DNA of 64,000 bases, taken from NCBI GenBank assembly GCA_038363925.1, contig JAQQWL010000013.1, positions 1,364,001-1,428,000 on the forward strand, read 5' to 3'. Source of the stretch: Apiospora phragmitis. Its lineage: Eukaryota; Ascomycota; Sordariomycetes; Amphisphaeriales; Apiosporaceae. The translations under genes and the position numbers were made by a program. A model generated the notes under the pieces. That model made no database searches and was not told the origin of the DNA. It saw only the letters and a list, made by a program, of their open reading frames with translations. Below are positions 25,701-38,775 of this stretch, one piece after another (the stretch's first letter is position 1; each line of letters starts with the position of its first letter).

Positions 25701-27256
25701 GACGGAAAGCCTCCCGGAGGGACCAACTCCATCTTCCGGCAAGGCAAGGGGTCCAGGGAAAGGCATCAATTGGGCTACCGGGCGAGGTTGATTGACATGA
25801 CAGGAGGCCATGGTGGAACAAATCCTAATTTTGACGACATGGGGAGCAGATATGTGGGTTCGTCGAAGTCTATGTCAGTCGCTCGACTGGACTTGAGGAG
25901 GGACAGGGATCAGGGGAGTATGCTAGAGCAGTCAGGCATGGAATGGAGTCTGTCGATTTAGCAGCACGGTAGTAGTGATAGCAGGTCGCGACGTCAAAGC
26001 AAGTCACAAGCCGTTTACTTGTATTTCTTGATTTATCGGCGAAGTCATTTCGAAAGGGACCATGTCCCTGTTCTTCCCCTAAGTTACAGGTACACCCAAT
26101 GCCACTCGCATCTGATTGGCCAAGGCAGATATACCCTATGTACCTACGTTGACGGGGCAGGGCATGTACGTATAGACGGATGTACATACATCGGGAGATG
26201 AAGATGAGGATATGACGTGACGTGACTGGCCCCCCGATGAGAATTGCCCAGGGCCGGTCAAGGAAAAGGCCTAGACGGATTGCTTTGCTCTGCGGCGCCA
26301 GGGCGTGGCATGGTCAATTCGAGTGCAATAGTTCGCGGGTATGCTGCCTGCAAGGACTTCCTGAAAGGACAGGGCGGCGCGGGATGGTGTGTAGACGGAT
26401 TCTTTACCGGTCGATGTAGGTCAACCCTACAACTTGAAGGAATCATGCCGGGAGGGACGAATTGGAAGAGGGCATTGATAGGCACATCTCAGAAGTACCT
26501 AAATCACGCATTCATGGGCCGAGAAAGAGACATATCAAACAAACCAAGTCTGGTCACCCATATAGTCAAAAAATAAATAACCAAGGCCAGAGATTGCGAG
26601 AGGGCACGGGGGAAAGGAATAGAGAAGGAAAATGTAAAAAACAGAGAGGCCCAAAAAGAAACAAAACACAGCGGGCTCGACTATAACAGTCTAAAAGTAA
26701 GTTTGTAACCCAGGGTTGTAACTTGGGAGGTGAGAGAGTGAGAGAAGGTTCAATAAGGTGGATTAGCGTTGTTTCCATTTTGAGGTCCTACGCTAGCCAA
26801 GTAGTACAGGTACCAAGCCAGTCGGATTACTGGGCATTACGGGGGGGCCCTTCCAACAGAAGCCCAGCAAATCCAGAATGCTTCCTGATCAGATTGTTTG
26901 TTATACTACATACTTCGCTATCTTTTGGGGTTTGGGATTTCCCAGGCTAGGTCAAAGCCTAATCTGGCACCCTTGGCATTTGGCATTCCTGTATGTAATG
27001 TGTGGTAAGCAAATGCCTGCTACCTTGAGGCCTGCCCCTGTGATCCCTAGAATAGGTAGGTAGGTAGGTAAATACCAAGTACCTTGCCTTGGGTACATAT
27101 CTTGCTTGTGCAAACGCTCGACTTGTCGATGGGTTGCAAGGTCAGGGCACAATAAACGAGAGACAGGGGACATATGACAGGGGCAGGGACAGGGGAGCCA
27201 GACCGGCACGGCAATCCACGGCACGAATACGGAAGCAGAGCCATGTGTGCGTGTGC

Positions 27257-27306
<50 letters not shown>

Positions 27307-30300
27307 CCTCATTGCCATGCTGGATCGACAGAAAGCATGACTGGAATCTACAGCTATCGAGACCGTATCTGCCAGCCACGGGCAGATCGGATGGCCGCCC
27401 ATTCATGCACGCATCGGTATGCGTGCATACATATCCATACCCTACACCTACACTACATACTACATATATGCATGTCGCTTGACGTGTTTAGACAAGACAA
27501 GATGGATCGCGGTTGGTTCCGAGTCCTCTGAGACATGCCACTTTTCCTTCCTCATCTGCCAAAAATCTAGCCATATTGAACGGTTTGTTTTGGAAATAGC
27601 CGGCCACATCGACAAACAATCCGGTGTGAGATTTTTGCTGCGAGATATATAGGTGTCCAAGACACGTCACCTTGGGACTCCAGTTATTTACCACCACCAC
27701 CCTCTCCGTGTTACAAGCGTATTGTTATCATTGGGTGCTGTCAAATCCGTAGTCGTCCGTATCACTCACATCCTGCCCCGCATCCCACCAAGCTCAATCA
27801 AATCTATTAGATAGAATTTAGCAATCCCCGTTGACCGTTGACCGATAGATACCTCAAATACTTCACATACATACATACTTACACGCGTAGTCGGGTCCAT
27901 TTGATCCAGCCCTTCCTCGGGCAGTGATGACAGCTGCAGTTGGAAGAATAAGTCAATCTTGAGGAAAAGGGCCAAAGGACGGAGTAATCGCATCGCATCT
28001 CCCACCACCTCCACTGAGACAAACGCGGAATGCATCTCCACAATCCACAACCATACCCAGTTCCATATACCCAAGCGACCGCGGATCCGCTATCATAATA
28101 CTATTTGGTCGCGTAGGCCGTTTTTGAGCCCGTCAGCATCTTTATTGTTACTATTAGCATGGGCGCCGTAGCGACAGGCGCGGCATAAAATGGCATGGGA
28201 TGGATGAGATGGATCAAATCGGAAAGGATAGGGTCAAACAGGCGAGTTCGCTTTCCTCCCTACAACACATGTGCCGACTACTGTATATTTTGCAATCTCC
28301 CTCAGCAAACAGAACAGGAATCGTGCCTGGGAGTAGCCATTTGCTGGACAAGGCGAGCCATAAGCGAACTTTTTTGCTCCGCCAAGCTCCGACGGTTGCG
28401 TTGCCTGTCATCTCCAAGGATTTATTACAGGAGGGGCATGCCCTGCTGCTGAGACGGCATAAGAGTCCAAGCTCATCGATCGCCGCCATTGCTGTCGTTG
28501 ACCCCTCCTCTCCTCGACCTACCAACATTGGCTCGCGTGACTACCATCCGTTGATAGACACGGATTTCATCACCGTAATAGAACAGACGTGCCCGGGGCT
28601 CCAAATTACAATTTCCCTGCTGAGCTTCCCCAGTTCTGGTCTAGCCTCGCGTTGCCGATCAACAACAAAGCAAACAGCCTTCTGGAATACTACCTGCAAG
28701 CAAACCGATCTATCTCTATAGAGGTGCCAGGACCGACGTTAAGGGAACAAACACGATGTGACCAATCCCTCTCTTGGGCAGCACGGCCATCGTGTTTGCG
28801 ACCAATACCTTATTGTACAGGCACCGGATGTACCCAAGTATCATCGAATCTGGCCAATCTGACCAGCACTAGGGACTCGGTTGATCTCGAATCTGATGCT
28901 GACTACTGATGCCGCTACCACGAACCAGCGCCGGAAGCCTTTCCGACCGGCGGCACGATCCATCAACCGCTCCCTGTCCAATCACAAAACGTTGGCCGTC
29001 TAAGGTGAGATCCCACTCGTCAGTCAGTCACATTTCTTCTTCCTCTTGTCACAGATCTTGGGAGACTATTCTCAACCAGGGCGACCTGCTGTATCTTGAT
29101 CACCGATACGAGGCTTACCGATACAGATGGGTGGAGAACATCATACGGTAAAGAACACACCCTGTGGAAGTCGGTACTAGTTTCACGATGCCCCGGCACG
29201 GCTGCTACTGTACGTACCGAGTACATACCATATGTACATACTTATGGTTCGAACACTCCATGATGTAGCCGACCAATCATGAGGTATATCGTCGGGCTTC
29301 TGGCCAGGCTGCGTAGGACACCCAAAACAGAACGCTCCACAACTCCCCGTGGCCTTCCAGCCCTTGCTTTATTACCACGAGGGGGCCCTTGCATCTCGTA
29401 AGCGACCCTGAGTGGCGCTCTACGAAAGAACAGGCGATTTTCTCGATTGTTCTTCGTCAACGCATGTACAGAAGCAGCAGTTTGTTGCTCGGCACTCACT
29501 ACTACACGAGAATAGTCTCAGCATTGACATTGCAAGCCTGTTGGTTGTTGTGATGATACTGGACCACCCCCATAATAGTCTCCGCAACCATTGTGAGAGG
29601 CTCGGTTGTCAATGCTAGTGCATTATCGACTTCAGTTGATGTTTGCAGGCAGGACATACTACTACCAGTTCACCCATCAGCCAACATGATGTTGCACAGA
29701 ATGGTGAAATGGTAACCGAGGTGAACTCGTCTGATGATACCCTGCAAAGTACCAGTAGAGCGAGCCCACATGCATGCGCATCATTATCATCCTAGTTTGA
29801 CAGCAGCCTTTAGGAATGACTGCCGACCTCTTGCACTGTAGAGAGGAAGAAAGAAGAGAGAGAGACGACTGCTTACGCGGCCCGAAAACCACGCCCTTGT
29901 GCGTTGAATTAGGAATGACGTGGCTATGACTTGAAACAGCCTCGAACGTTAATATATCAATCACGGTGCTGCTTCTCACCCCGAGCTCTGGTTGGCTGCT
30001 CCAGTATGCAGTTGGCCAAATCGGGAATCTGTCTTTGTGGGGGAGAAGGGAAACAACGGGCAAAACACCCCTTCACACACACACACAACCTGAAATCAGA
30101 TCGATCGTGGCCGTTCACAGCCAACAGTCAACAGTGGCCTCAAAAGATCCAGACTATTAGAACACTATTATCAGCATACGCCAGACCGGTCGGCCTCATT
30201 GGGATAGGGGGGCAGTCTTTGCTTGCATCGGTCTGCATGGAAGGCATGCTGAGTACATGACGTACTGTATATCTACCCCAAATTTCTTCAAGTTTATTGG

Positions 30301-33300
30301 GAGTTACTCACTTGACATGAACACAATAAAAGGAATTGCTCGGTTGAGGCAATTTTCCCCATCACTATCCCCTTTCCTTGTGGCGTATATCCACAGAATT
30401 GCCCTTCGAGAATCTCCCAGGTTTCGAAGCTATGGAGTATGGACCAGCCCGCACCGGCGAACTGTGTCGGTTGCCCGAGGGCCGACCAAGCGGCCCAAGT
30501 AAGCTCGATGCGAGATCCGTAGCAAGTGCTCCTCGCTACCCGACCTGACAGCGGTGATGAAAAATTAACACACACAGTCCACTAGCGAGTTTTGAGTAGT
30601 GACGAGGAAAAGCTGATATGTCATGATGGAAGGTTGATTGCTCGACCGCCATCTCCTTACTTGATCCCTTCCCATCTATGCCCAATGGAGGCAGATCCAG
30701 GGAATGATAGGTGGAGTGGTTTGGACCAAGTGGTCGGGAGCGCTATTCATAAAGCAGCCCCTTGTCCATGTCAAAAGCAAATTTGACAGAGCCTTCTGCT
30801 GCTTTGCGTGGTGGCATGTGGTGTGGTGTAGCAAAAGCCACATGGCGCGTGCAAGGATGACCCAGGCAGCTTGTTTTGTGAGATGTTCTCGAAAAACCGT
30901 TGGAAGCAGGCGCCGATCCATCTTGGTCGCTTGTCGCTTGAAAGCAGGTCACCCACCAGTGGATCTCGGGATTTTCAAACCCACGCCCCGGCTCTGGCTC
31001 TCTCTGGCTCTCTCTGGCTCAGTGGGTGGTGAGTGGTGAGTGGCTCTCTGGGGCGGCACCCATTCTGAAACGCCCGTTTTTCTTCCTCCCCCAGTAAAGG
31101 ACGGGACTGCCACCGAGAAATGCACAGTCTGCATCAATGCATGGCGAAGGTAAATGTGATAAAAGCCGAAGCCAGAACCACCCTCTGGTCCCTATCTTGC
31201 TTCACCGCCCTCTTTCCTTCCCTTTATTACAAAAGAGGTCTCAGATGGCTGCCCGGGAGCCAGTCTGGCCTGATAGCATGGTTCATGGGTTTTCGAACAG
31301 GCCGCCGCGGACCACGGAAGCGCTTCTTAGTTAGCCACCCATCCTGAAGCGAGGTACCCGGGGCGGCTCATTAGCATCATTCAATCAAGCGGCGCATATA
31401 CATGCTGCCCGGCAGCTATATCGGATCATCGTTGCATGAGCTCGGCAGCAAGGAGCCCCAAAGCCAAAACACAGCGGTTCGTTCATCTGGCCATTTCCAT
31501 GATCTGTGTCGGGGGGTGGGGGATATTACGTCGTTATCAAGTCACTCAGCATACCCTAGCAGCCGGCTCCGAGCCGGACGGGCCATTCTGAGCTCGACAA
31601 ACAAGACATGATCTGTTTCGCAGCAGCAAATGCATGCGGCTCTGGCTGTTTGACGAGTGGATGTTCAAAGACACTAACCCATGCACTCTTGACTCATTCA
31701 CTCCAAGTTTCCTTTTGCTTGCAACGGCGAAGTAAATCAACAGCAAGGAAGAGGTGCTCAGATCGCCTGTGTCTTCCTCAAGTATGTACTTTACCAACCA
31801 CAACTGCCGCCCGCGCCCCCCTTTCATTATAATATACAGCATTCGGGTTTTCAGTAACGGCCCGTACGAGCGGACGAGACAGACCGGTGAGGAAAAGGAG
31901 GCTCGAAGGATTTCGAGAAGTTCGCTGTGCCTCGATGCCGCTGCATGCGAGCCCGGGGAGTTTTCTCTATACATCCTATCAACATATCCTGCGATCCTCA
32001 GACCCCGTTAGGCCGCCATCCCTCCCTCAAATCCCGTCCCCAGGATCAAGTCGCCCAGCCCAGCTTACCGGCTCTGGCAACAACTCAATGACTATATACG
32101 TATTAGCCCGATGCTCATGTATTGTATTTTAGGGATGCGATAACCTAACTACAACCTAGTAGTTGTGATCACAGATGACAGACAGGGTTGTCTATTGCTA
32201 CCGGCCATGTCCCTCCATCCCTCCATCCTCTATACCCCCTGCGCCCCCAAGCCAATTGATTCACTAGTGTAGCCCTACGAGGAAACGAAATGCCGACCAG
32301 ATAGGCACTCGCCTGCGTCCGCGAATGGAGCATCCTGTCCTGACCATGCCGCTGCTGTCAGCTTGCCATCCAACAGGGAAATTTTCCAATTAGGAGCGTT
32401 AAGGACTGGCATGCTTCCCGTTTTGATCCGAAATGGCATGTGATGTGCGCATGGTATTGAGTTAAGAGGGAAAAAATGTTTCAATAAGCGAGGTCGTAAT
32501 ATCCCTCCCCCATATCAAGTATAGGCCAACGAAACGAAACTATGGTGCTATAGGCCCTTTAAGCCCCCTCCATCCCTTCCTTCATCCATCCATCCGTTCG
32601 CCCATTCAAAAGAACACCACCGATGGACAAGGATCGAGTGATCAAACAAACAAATAAATAAACAACGTGTTTGCGATCTACGATCTGACGAGTATAGCAA
32701 GTCCTGTCGCATCGCATGTAACAGTTGAATCAACATTACAACGACAACAAGGCAAGGGAGCAATTGATCTCACATATGGACGAATCGATGAAACATCGCC
32801 CGTCACTCTTATCATGATCCCAGGTGTCTCTCTACCCCAGAAAGGAACCAATCGGAAGGCTTCGCGCACCGGGACTTGAGATTTCAATATGATGAGAAAA
32901 AACGAATTTGGCGGTGAACAAGAGAAGAAAAAACAACAACACTACAATTAGGTATGTACTTTATGACATAAGTCTCAATGACGCGGCGGCGCGGCAGTTG
33001 GGGGGCGACGGAGGCATTTCTCACACTTTGCTTTTCTCCCCTTCGCCTCTCTCACTACTGCTATTTCCTTTTTCTGCTGCTTTCTGTCAGTGCGTACTTC
33101 GTAGAGGGCTAGCAGCGAGGTACATAGGCTTAGAGATGACAGATCTCACGCGTGCAGGATTAAGAAGAAAACCGTTTAACGCATGGGGCTTCACTGTTTA
33201 GTTGGAATCCGAGAACCCGGTTGCTTTCCCTACCGGCGTGGTAGCACAACAGCAGTCCAACGAACGAGTGAGCTCTAGTATACGAAGCAGTGGGGAGAAT

Positions 33301-33924
33301 AACGTAGAGTAAAAAGAAAAGAGTTGCAGTCGCTAAGACAAAGCAACAATACGTGGTTCCAACTCCCATTCTCCTATCTAATGCTGCTTTGTATGTTCGC
33401 TATACTGGATGCAGACATACCGTCTCTCGCCTTTACCGTCTACCTGCGTAAGTCGCTCTAAACTTCATTGAGAAGGAGACAGCACCAATCAACCTGTCTT
33501 CAACGAGGAGTCTTGGTCTAAGTATTGTTTCCATACGACTTGATATTTGACATATAACCGCTTCTCGCTGCCGCAGGCTTTTTCATAGCCAAGCCTGCAG
33601 TAACTGGAGGAGCCCGCACTGTCGTTCCCTTTTCCTTCAAGGTGGTCCCACCCAAATTATTCGAGGAGCAGCGACAACCTCACCGCTTAATTTCTTCCTG
33701 ACACAAGCATGACCAAATCGCGATAGCAATGATGACGATACTGGCAGGTAGTGGCTCCCAAGCCGCAAGTTCTGGGCCGTCGAGATGGATGCTGTAATAG
33801 CCACGGGGTGTCTCTTGGTATATGCTGTGCGACATCGGCTGATGGTGTGTCTCTAGGTCGAACTCTGAACGACATATGCGGTTGCTAATTCTGGCGCCTC
33901 AGCCGTTGCATGAGTTGTAGCCTC
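22733..33924. other. Gene-desert-like intergenic region (11.2 kb)
   Basis: No recognisable protein gene, tRNA, rRNA or intact transposon on either strand. The longest frames (191 codons at 24131-24706 minus; 173 at 28200-28721 plus) have no domains and no coherent splice signals. Visible structure: TTGGTG/TTGGCG repeats at about 23396-23422, a GGTA run at 27055-27068, a long CG/TG alternating tract at 27244-27305, a short CA run at 30074-30086, ACATAC-rich patches (about 27428-27474, 27865-27885, 29213-29240), and a duplicated tctctctggc at about 31000-31020. Base composition is mixed, without the strong AT bias expected of heavily RIP-mutated repeats. It may hold regulatory DNA or unannotated non-coding transcripts for the flanking genes. 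Confidence 0.45.
27244..27305. repeat. Alternating purine-pyrimidine tract (CG)n(TG)n
   Basis: About 62 bp of near-perfect purine-pyrimidine alternation: TG-rich start, about 18 bp of uninterrupted CG, then about 36 bp of uninterrupted GT. CG and CA/TG alternation is the sequence class that most readily forms left-handed Z-DNA under negative supercoiling. Confidence 0.95.
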
Positions 33925-36900
33925 TTATTCCTTCGGTCCAGGAATCGCCTGTCCAGCCACCGGTGCGGATTCAGGCACCGGCTCGCCCTCGGTTGGTTCT
34001 GGAGCAACGGAGTGTTCGACGGTTTTCATTTCGAGCACGTCGCCCTCGGAGTTCTGACGCTCCTTTTCCTGGAAGGTGAAGGCATCCGATAGGTTGACGG
34101 CGAGGAAACTCTTCGGCAATTTGACTCTGTTGCATGCGTCTTAGCGACTGGCCATTGGCGGCAAAACAATAGCAACAAAATTGGTAGGTCATTCCAGTTT
34201 CCGGCCTCCAAGTCCGCGAATCCAGGTGATCCCAAGGGTACTTACTGGTGAAATTTAGCCCGAAGCGTCTCAATGACTTCCTTCCAATCACCGTGAGGAG
34301 TCAGGCTCCGTCGGGGGGCACATCCAATGCAATGCTTGCTGTCAAGCTGAATGTCGAGTGGGTCATAGATATGACAACCTGGGCTGATGGTGATGCGAAT
34401 GCTGTAGGCGAATTCACGGGGCTCATCCGGATCGACTGCTGCGGGCTGCTTCACCTCCGATTCGTACAGCTCGAAGCAAATCTGCGAAAGATAATCAAGC
34501 TCTGGAATCGTGGCTCGGCTGATCTTTGTCTCAATACCGCCCTCAAGGATACAGTTGAGCAGGGTGTAGATGTGCGACTCCTTGGTAAAGTAGAAGTAGG
34601 ACTTGGCATCGTCCGCCTTTTGCATAAGTTCCAGATCTTGCACAATCTGCTTGAGTAGCGGAAGGGAGGTCAACAAGCCGATTTCGAGCTGTCACAAGGT
34701 TAGCGCCGACACCACCGAACTGGCCACAAGACCGAATACTGACTTTCTCGCTGTCGGATATGCCGTATTCCTGTGGGCAGATGAAATCAAACAAGACCTT
34801 TGCCAATTGATAGAGCTCACGGAGGGGCTCAAACCTGGCATCCGTCTTCGCCTTCGTTGGTCCACTGCCTTTGTGTAGATGGAAATACTGCTCCGGCGCC
34901 GCTTCACTAGAGGGGCGCACATTCATCCACGAGCGCCTCTTGAAGATGCGCTTGACGGACCGCTGTGATTCGGATTTTTCAGACTTCTCCGATCTGTCTG
35001 ACCGTTCGTTCGGAGGGGATGCAACGCCCCGGCTTGTTTCCGACTTGCTGTCCGAGGCCTTGGTTTCCTCTTCAGCATTGTCCTTTGGTGTAACCTTACC
35101 ATCGCGGCCCATTACGATGCCATATTCCTCCTCCAACATATGTTTCGGGAAGTAAAGACCCATTCAAGGAATTGACGGTTGTGTAGAGCATCAAACTTCA
35201 TGGTATCGTACAGCTCTGAAATCTTACTGGGGTCGACTTTCTCGTGGTCGCAGAATTCGCTGAAGAGCTTCTCCCAGCGCTCTCGGAACAAGTCAGGGTC
35301 CTCGCCACAGCACCATCTGGCTTGGATCGCGTTGACAGCATTGGCCTGCGCGAGTGAGGAGCTGGATATTGAGCCCGGACTCCCTTCTCCCATCAGTTTC
35401 TCACTACTAGGGTTGTTGATGGCATTGAGCGAGTTGAAGGCACTGCTTTTCAGCTTGTTATAGTTGTACTGCATGACTCGACGATGGAATTGCATCAGCT
35501 GAACAACTCTTGCCTGAACCTCGAAAGGTTCTGGCATATTTTCTGGCCAGGCGAATTGTGACGGACGTTCATTGCCCTTGCGAAGGAGACCCTTAAGCTT
35601 CTTCTTGACTTTGTCCATCTCGTCCTTGGCTGCATTCGAGTCATCCAGAAGGTCTTTCCTTTCCCGGATGAAATCTGCGCTGAGCCCGTCTGCTTTATCC
35701 AGGAATGCCCCAGTCCAGATCTGGGCACTTGCAGTAACGCGTCGCTCAGAACTGCTATAGACGGAGACGTCATCTAAGACCTCGCGGTTGAGTAATAGAT
35801 AGTCGTTACGCATGTTCTGAGCCAGCTCAATAGCTTGATGCCGAGCTGAATGTGTTGGTTCACCACCCCATTTCACAATGAGCTGCAACTTGTCCAAAAC
35901 AAGGCTGTTTTCGGCGGCAGTAAACTTTGACATCGTTACTCCCGACATGGAATCGCTTCGCTTAGCTAAGCCCCGAACCTTGCTTTCTCCACTTGGCTTT
36001 TCGTCCGCATCACTTGGTGCGGCGTCTTTATCAGCTTGCTTCTTGGGAGGGTCGGATGCCTCTGTTGCTGATGCTGGCGAGTCCGACTCAAGCTTCAGCC
36101 CCTCGGTGACCTTAGGTGTGGACAAAGGGACAGACTCCTCCGTTTTCTTCTTACGAAACATCGGCTTAATCTGTACCTTTGTCCCAGCCCACCCGCCTTT
36201 CTTCACCAGAACGTTGCGGAGGCTCCTCAGCTTTGCTTCATCTTCTTCACCCTCTCGCAGAGCAACATCGACAGCAGCAATGACACTGGCGAGAGCAGCA
36301 TCTCCTATGAGAAGTACTTCTTCTTGGTGTCCTTTGAGCAGGTCAATGAAGGGTTGCGTGTGAAAGGTGAACTTGTACTTCTGCTTCGGAGTTCGGTCTG
36401 CGTGACGGATAACGGATACCAGGCCCTTGAGCTTCCAGGAGTGCTTCGGCGGTGGCGGGGGAGGCTCGGATTCCTCAGGCTCGGCCTCGGGTTTGTCCTC
36501 GCTTGCCATTGATGGGGTTGCAGGATGTGTCGGGGGCGCGGTCGGGGGCGCTGTCTGGGGTGCGGTCGTTGGTTGGCTCGGGGTATTTGTCTCTCCAGCG
36601 AGGCTAGCTGAAGCACTCATGATCCCACTTTGTATCATTGAGACTAATCCAGTAACACTCGACTCGGACTTCGGCGGTGACATATTCCCGCTCGACTGTT
36701 CATCTCCTGGGGACACTTCCAGCGAGGATCTGCTACCTTTCACGTTGGGCACAGCAGTGATGGGTAGGTTTGTTTGACTTAAATGTCGACCGGACCCTTG
36801 AACATCTTTCTCACGAGTCCCGGACGCGCCCCTGAAAGGGTCCGTAACATCCGACATAGTAGGAGAAGGTAGAGGTGGGGTGATTGCTCCTCGCCGAACC

Positions 36901-38775
36901 CTTTCTTTGATGAAAATGTCCTTCAGAATGCTGGCACAGTGGTTGTAGTAATCATCATTGTCCTTGACGAAGCTCCAGCCATTGACATCGATCACATAGC
37001 TTTTGCCTTCTGCCCTGAGTAGGTCAAATCCGCAGACTCGTTGACAGAATGTAGAAGATATTTTCCTGGCGGTTTCCTTCTCGTCACTGGTCAATGCCGT
37101 AACATAGCGAATCTCTTTGCCGTGTGTGTTACGTCTGACAATGCCATCCACGACGGGCGACTTTCTTGTCTCGGCATGGCAGAAGTTGGGCCCTACAGTG
37201 TAGGCCTTCACATCTTCTGCATTTTCCACATGCATAAACTGTTCGTAAACGTAGCTGCCGTCTTTTTCGGTGATTGCTCGGGGGATGGTGAGGTCTTCAA
37301 CGTAATCCGAGCTTTTGTTGCCGATCTTTCGGAAGAGCTTTCGCGCACCACCGCCGTCTGACTTGGGGAAGTATATGATAATGTTGTGATCCTCTCCACT
37401 GGTGGGTTTCTCAACGAACGGTTTCTTGAGTAAAGTGCCATCAACACTTAATATATCGCCATCGTCGAGAAGCTCAACCTTACGTGGAGCAACGGCCTTT
37501 GCCGGGTCGGTAGGTTCAAGAGCAATGCCAGTCACATCTTTGATATACTTTGCGACTTCCGGCGTCAATATGCTTGGACCCCCGTCTCGGCTGACCTCAA
37601 CTCTTTTGGGGGTTGGAACCCCGACATGATCAAGCAACTTCAGACAAAGGCGCCTGTCCCACAAGATCTTTTGCATCGGCACATCGTTTACGCAGAATGG
37701 CTTTCGAAGCTTCACGTAAGCAATAGCTTTTTCGAGGGGAAAGCCATCCGAGTAGAAGGATATAAGATAGTTGCAAACGGGCCAGTTCTCGACATCTGTT
37801 CAGCATTAGTCATCGCTTTGTGCGCGTCCCTAGTTCGTATGGCGTATTACCTTCGTCAAGAATGGTCTTGTCTCCAAAAACTACCACATCAAACTCTCTG
37901 TTGCCAACCAATCTGTTCAGGATGTTTCTGCTGGGCTTGCTTCTTGCCTTGGAGTCTAGTGCACACACGCCAATGATTCCAAGAGGTGCTGGTTTGGACT
38001 CCTCCTTCTCTTTACCATGCGGGGTCCGGTCACTCGAGGGACTATGACTGCTATTCATCGTGCTCCCGCTGAAGCGTCGCTGGACCTTACTTCTAGATCT
38101 AGGTCGTTGTACCTGCGGCTGGGGTTGCGCTTGTGGCCGTGTGTTGGGGTCTGGCTTGGTTGGCTGGCTTCTCTTGACAAAGTCCGAGGTGTTGCCATTG
38201 TTGCTATCTCGTGGGGCCAACTGATGGCTACTTCCTTGCGTTATCTGGGGATTGGAGGAAGTCGTGACCGTGACGTTCGATAACCCAGCCTCCGACTGGC
38301 CTTGAGATAGCCCCAGGCCACCTTTGTTGGAAGCCATGAAGACGGAGCCTGACCTCTCAGATCCTGCAGCCGAAGCGGAGGAACTTATGCCGCGGGCGGA
38401 AGCCAACGAGTACAACGAGGAGACCGACAATCGTTTCCCTTCGTTTTCTGAGAATGAAGTTCGAGGCTTCAAAGCTTCTGGAGTGTTGGATTGGAGTTTG
38501 GGTGTGTTCTCGTAATCATCAATTGCAGATTCGTCAAGACCCATCCAGGGTTCGGATAGACTCGAATGGCGGCGGAGTGGAAGGGACGAATGAGGGCTAA
38601 GAGATTTCGGAGGCGGTGGCATCGATAAGCTGGCAGGCACAACTGCAACGTCCGTAGTTCCCACGGGTTCGGCGTGCCGGCTCTTGAAGCTGCTTATGCT
38701 GCTGGACAGTGACGAGGAAAGAGCGTGGGAGTACGACCGAGAGCGAGAGCCCGAGCTAGGGTTTTTGGGCTCCAT
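33925..38775 (-). CDS. VIP1: Inositol hexakisphosphate/diphosphoinositol kinase VIP1/Asp1 (PPIP5K; frame broken once)
   Basis: Four exons on the minus strand: 38775-37851, 37795-34744, 34688-34246 and 34126-33925 (TAA), about 1540 aa. Introns are 55, 55 and 119 nt with GTAATA, GTCAGT and GTAAGT donors. A disordered Ser-rich N-terminus (about 250 aa) precedes the ATP-grasp kinase domain: [75 protein letters not shown]. The histidine acid phosphatase-like domain starts near residue 769 with [18 protein letters not shown]. The family makes 1-IP7/IP8 from IP6/5-IP7 and the phosphatase domain reverses this, tuning phosphate signalling, polarity and microtubules. The frame moves at CCC 35147-35149; one more C joins FLEWVFTSP to [11 protein letters not shown] and makes all later intron phases fit. 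Four imperfect 17-bp repeats lie upstream. Identity is secure. Confidence 0.93.

Noticed and set aside
22733..33924. RIP-degraded transposon as explanation of the 11 kb stretch
   Set aside because: I see no long AT-rich block, no reverse transcriptase or transposase motif and no terminal repeats. Not excluded, but unsupported by reading alone.
35572..36777. Plus-strand frames opposite VIP1
   Set aside because: Antisense shadows of a well-supported coding exon.
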